This document shows positions 62,698-64,000 of a stretch of 64,000 nt of DNA, piece after piece. Positions within the stretch are counted from its first letter, which is position 1; every line of letters starts with the position of its first letter. The position numbers and the translations under genes were made by a program. Source of the stretch: Novimethylophilus kurashikiensis (GTDB lineage: Bacteria > Pseudomonadota > Gammaproteobacteria > Burkholderiales > Methylophilaceae); NCBI RefSeq assembly GCF_003112435.1, contig NZ_BDOQ01000019.1, positions 205,744 through 269,743 of the forward strand, given 5' to 3'. The notes under the pieces were generated by a model. That model was not told the DNA's origin, made no database searches, and saw nothing but the letters and a program-made list of their open reading frames with translations.

Positions 62698-63966
62698 ATG
62701 AGCCATCCAAAAAATGCCTTCTACGCCCAGTCCGGTGGCGTCACTGCGGTCATCAACGCCTCGGCTTGCGGCGTGATCGAAACGGCGCGCAAGCACTCGG
62801 ACAAAATCGGCAAGGTTTACGCCGGGCGCAACGGTATTGTGGGCGCCTTGACCGAAGATTTGATCGATACCAGCCTTGAATCGGATGCTGCGATTGCCGC
62901 ATTACGCCATACGCCGGCTGGCGCCTTCGGGTCTTGCCGTTACAAACTCAAGGGCCTGGAAGAAAGTCGCGCCGAGTATGAGCGATTGATCGAGGTCTTC
63001 AAGGCGCACGATATCGGCTATTTCTTCTACAACGGTGGCGGCGACTCAGCCGATACCTGCCTCAAGATTTCTCAACTAGCCGACAAAATGGGCTATCCCA
63101 TCCAAGCGATTCACGTGCCCAAAACGGTGGACAACGACCTTCCGATTACCGATTGCTGCCCCGGATTTGGTTCTGCAGCCAAGTACATTGCCGTCTCCGT
63201 TCGCGAAGCCAGTTTCGATGTCAGTTCCATGGCTAAAACCTCGACCAAGATTTTCGTTATGGAAGTAATGGGGCGGCATGCCGGATGGATTGCCGCGGCG
63301 GGAGGGTTGGCTTCGAGCGAAGACTGCGATCTCCCTATCGTGATTCTGTTTCCAGAAGTGGTGTTCAACCGCGAGAAGTTTCTCGACAAGGTCAACGAAA
63401 AGGTCAAGCGGTACGGCTACTGCTCGGTAGTCGTCTCTGAAGGCGTGAAAACACCCGATGGTGAATTCCTCGCCGATTCCGGTATGAAGGATGTGTTCGG
63501 CCATACACAGTTAGGCGGTGTGGCGCCGGTTGTGGCTACGATGATCAAGGATGCTCTGGGTTATCGTTTCCACTGGGCGGTGGCGGATTATTTGCAGCGC
63601 GCCGCACGCCACATCGCCTCCAAAACCGACGTCGAGCAAGCGTACGCACTGGGCGAAGCCGCAGTCGAACTGGCGATACAGGGTGAGAATGCAGTGATGC
63701 CTGCCATTATTCGAAAGTCGGATGTGCCGTATCAATGGGAGATGGGTAAGGTCAAGCTAAACGATGTTGCCAATATCGAGAAGAAGATGCCGTTAAGCTT
63801 TATCAGCGAAGACGGCTTCGGCATTACCGAGGCGTGTAGAAAATATTTGCAGCCGCTTATTGCAGGCGAGGACTATCCTCCCTATAATGGCGGGCTTCCG
63901 AGTTACATTCGGTTGAGAAACGAAGCGGTCTCCAAGAAGTTGGCTGCAGAGTTCAAGGTTGGATAA
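62698..63966 (+). CDS. pfp: Pyrophosphate-dependent 6-phosphofructokinase
   Basis: The 422-residue protein shows the PPi-PFK landmarks: FFYNGGGDSADT (GGDS instead of the GGDGS of ATP enzymes), PKTVDNDLP with the Lys and Asp pair that favours PPi, and MEVMGRHAGWIA. It interconverts fructose-6-P and fructose-1,6-bisphosphate with PPi, reversibly. In methylotrophs and chemolithotrophs it replaces ATP-PFK and serves the ribulose monophosphate or Calvin routes. A GGGAG ribosome site lies 7 bases before ATG 62698. Confidence 0.94.
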   Translation: MSHPKNAFYAQSGGVTAVINASACGVIETARKHSDKIGKVYAGRNGIVGALTEDLIDTSLESDAAIAALRHTPAGAFGSCRYKLKGLEESRAEYERLIEVFKAHDIGYFFYNGGGDSADTCLKISQLADKMGYPIQAIHVPKTVDNDLPITDCCPGFGSAAKYIAVSVREASFDVSSMAKTSTKIFVMEVMGRHAGWIAAAGGLASSEDCDLPIVILFPEVVFNREKFLDKVNEKVKRYGYCSVVVSEGVKTPDGEFLADSGMKDVFGHTQLGGVAPVVATMIKDALGYRFHWAVADYLQRAARHIASKTDVEQAYALGEAAVELAIQGENAVMPAIIRKSDVPYQWEMGKVKLNDVANIEKKMPLSFISEDGFGITEACRKYLQPLIAGEDYPPYNGGLPSYIRLRNEAVSKKLAAEFKVG

Positions 63967-64000
63967 ATTTTGAGTTTGTCTTGACCGACCGTAAATGATC

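Overview
The window looks like a betaproteobacterial chromosome, probably of the order Nitrosomonadales (a relative of the Gallionella, Sideroxydans, Sulfuricella or methylotroph groups). This is inferred from the order lolC-lolD-comEC-exbB-exbD-msbA-lpxK-Trm112-kdsB, from a pyrophosphate-dependent phosphofructokinase and type IB GTP cyclohydrolase FolE2, and from a YVTN propeller plus MxaD-like protein at the left edge. No rRNA, tRNA or CRISPR array was recognised.

Layout. (1) 0-2.1 kb: end of a beta-propeller gene, an SRPBCC/MxaD-like exported protein, and a type IV pilin behind a sigma-54-type promoter. (2) 2.2-11.6 kb: a surface-glycan block with lower GC. It holds a GT-C/TPR membrane glycosyltransferase next to the pilin, GT2 and GT4 enzymes, two UDP-GlcNAc 2-epimerase homologues and a Wzx-type flippase. 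(3) 11.7-15.8 kb: a compact predicted cAMP module on the minus strand, made of a CHASE2 adenylate cyclase, a class II cyclic-nucleotide phosphodiesterase-like MBL protein and a cyclic-nucleotide-binding/rhodanese fusion. (4) 15.9-26.9 kb: housekeeping genes, namely an esterase, xseB-ispA-dxs (isoprenoids), folE2, an MFS carrier, aroC and lolCD. (5) 27.0-57.6 kb: comEC is broken. Its N-terminal part stops at 27748 and its C-terminal part resumes near 57093. About 29.3 kb of foreign DNA lies between them and the middle of the gene is missing. (6) 57.6-64 kb: exbB, exbD, msbA, lpxK, a Trm112-type zinc protein, kdsB and PPi-phosphofructokinase, with a 289-bp MITE between exbB and exbD.

The island. 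Both flanks carry copies of one non-coding repeat that ends in a GTTRGG-type core directly before a gene. The left copy (27.80-27.99 kb) points right and two right-hand copies (53.80-54.13 and 55.65-56.04 kb) point left. From 55.65 down to about 51.6 kb there is a run of short minus-strand genes separated by recognisable attC sites. This is an integron cassette array without any visible integrase (a CALIN), and the repeat behaves like its attI-side module. Behind the left copy sit a PD-(D/E)XK-like nuclease and a TIR-domain effector, a candidate two-gene defence cassette. The rest of the island holds an XRE repressor, a catalytic-core tyrosine recombinase, a zinc-ribbon/LprI protein, several HEPN-like or nuclease-like proteins (Ymh family, DUF4365), an IS21-family element that cuts a HEPN-like gene, a small ICE- or plasmid-like fragment with an FTR1 iron-permease remnant, and an efflux cluster (CzcI-CzcC-CzcB-CzcA, PII-like sensor, P1B ATPase, DUF302, SHOCT and Met-rich copper-type proteins). 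At the right junction lies a fragment of a phage-type clamp-loader AAA+ protein.

All function calls are from reading the sequence. No database search was possible.
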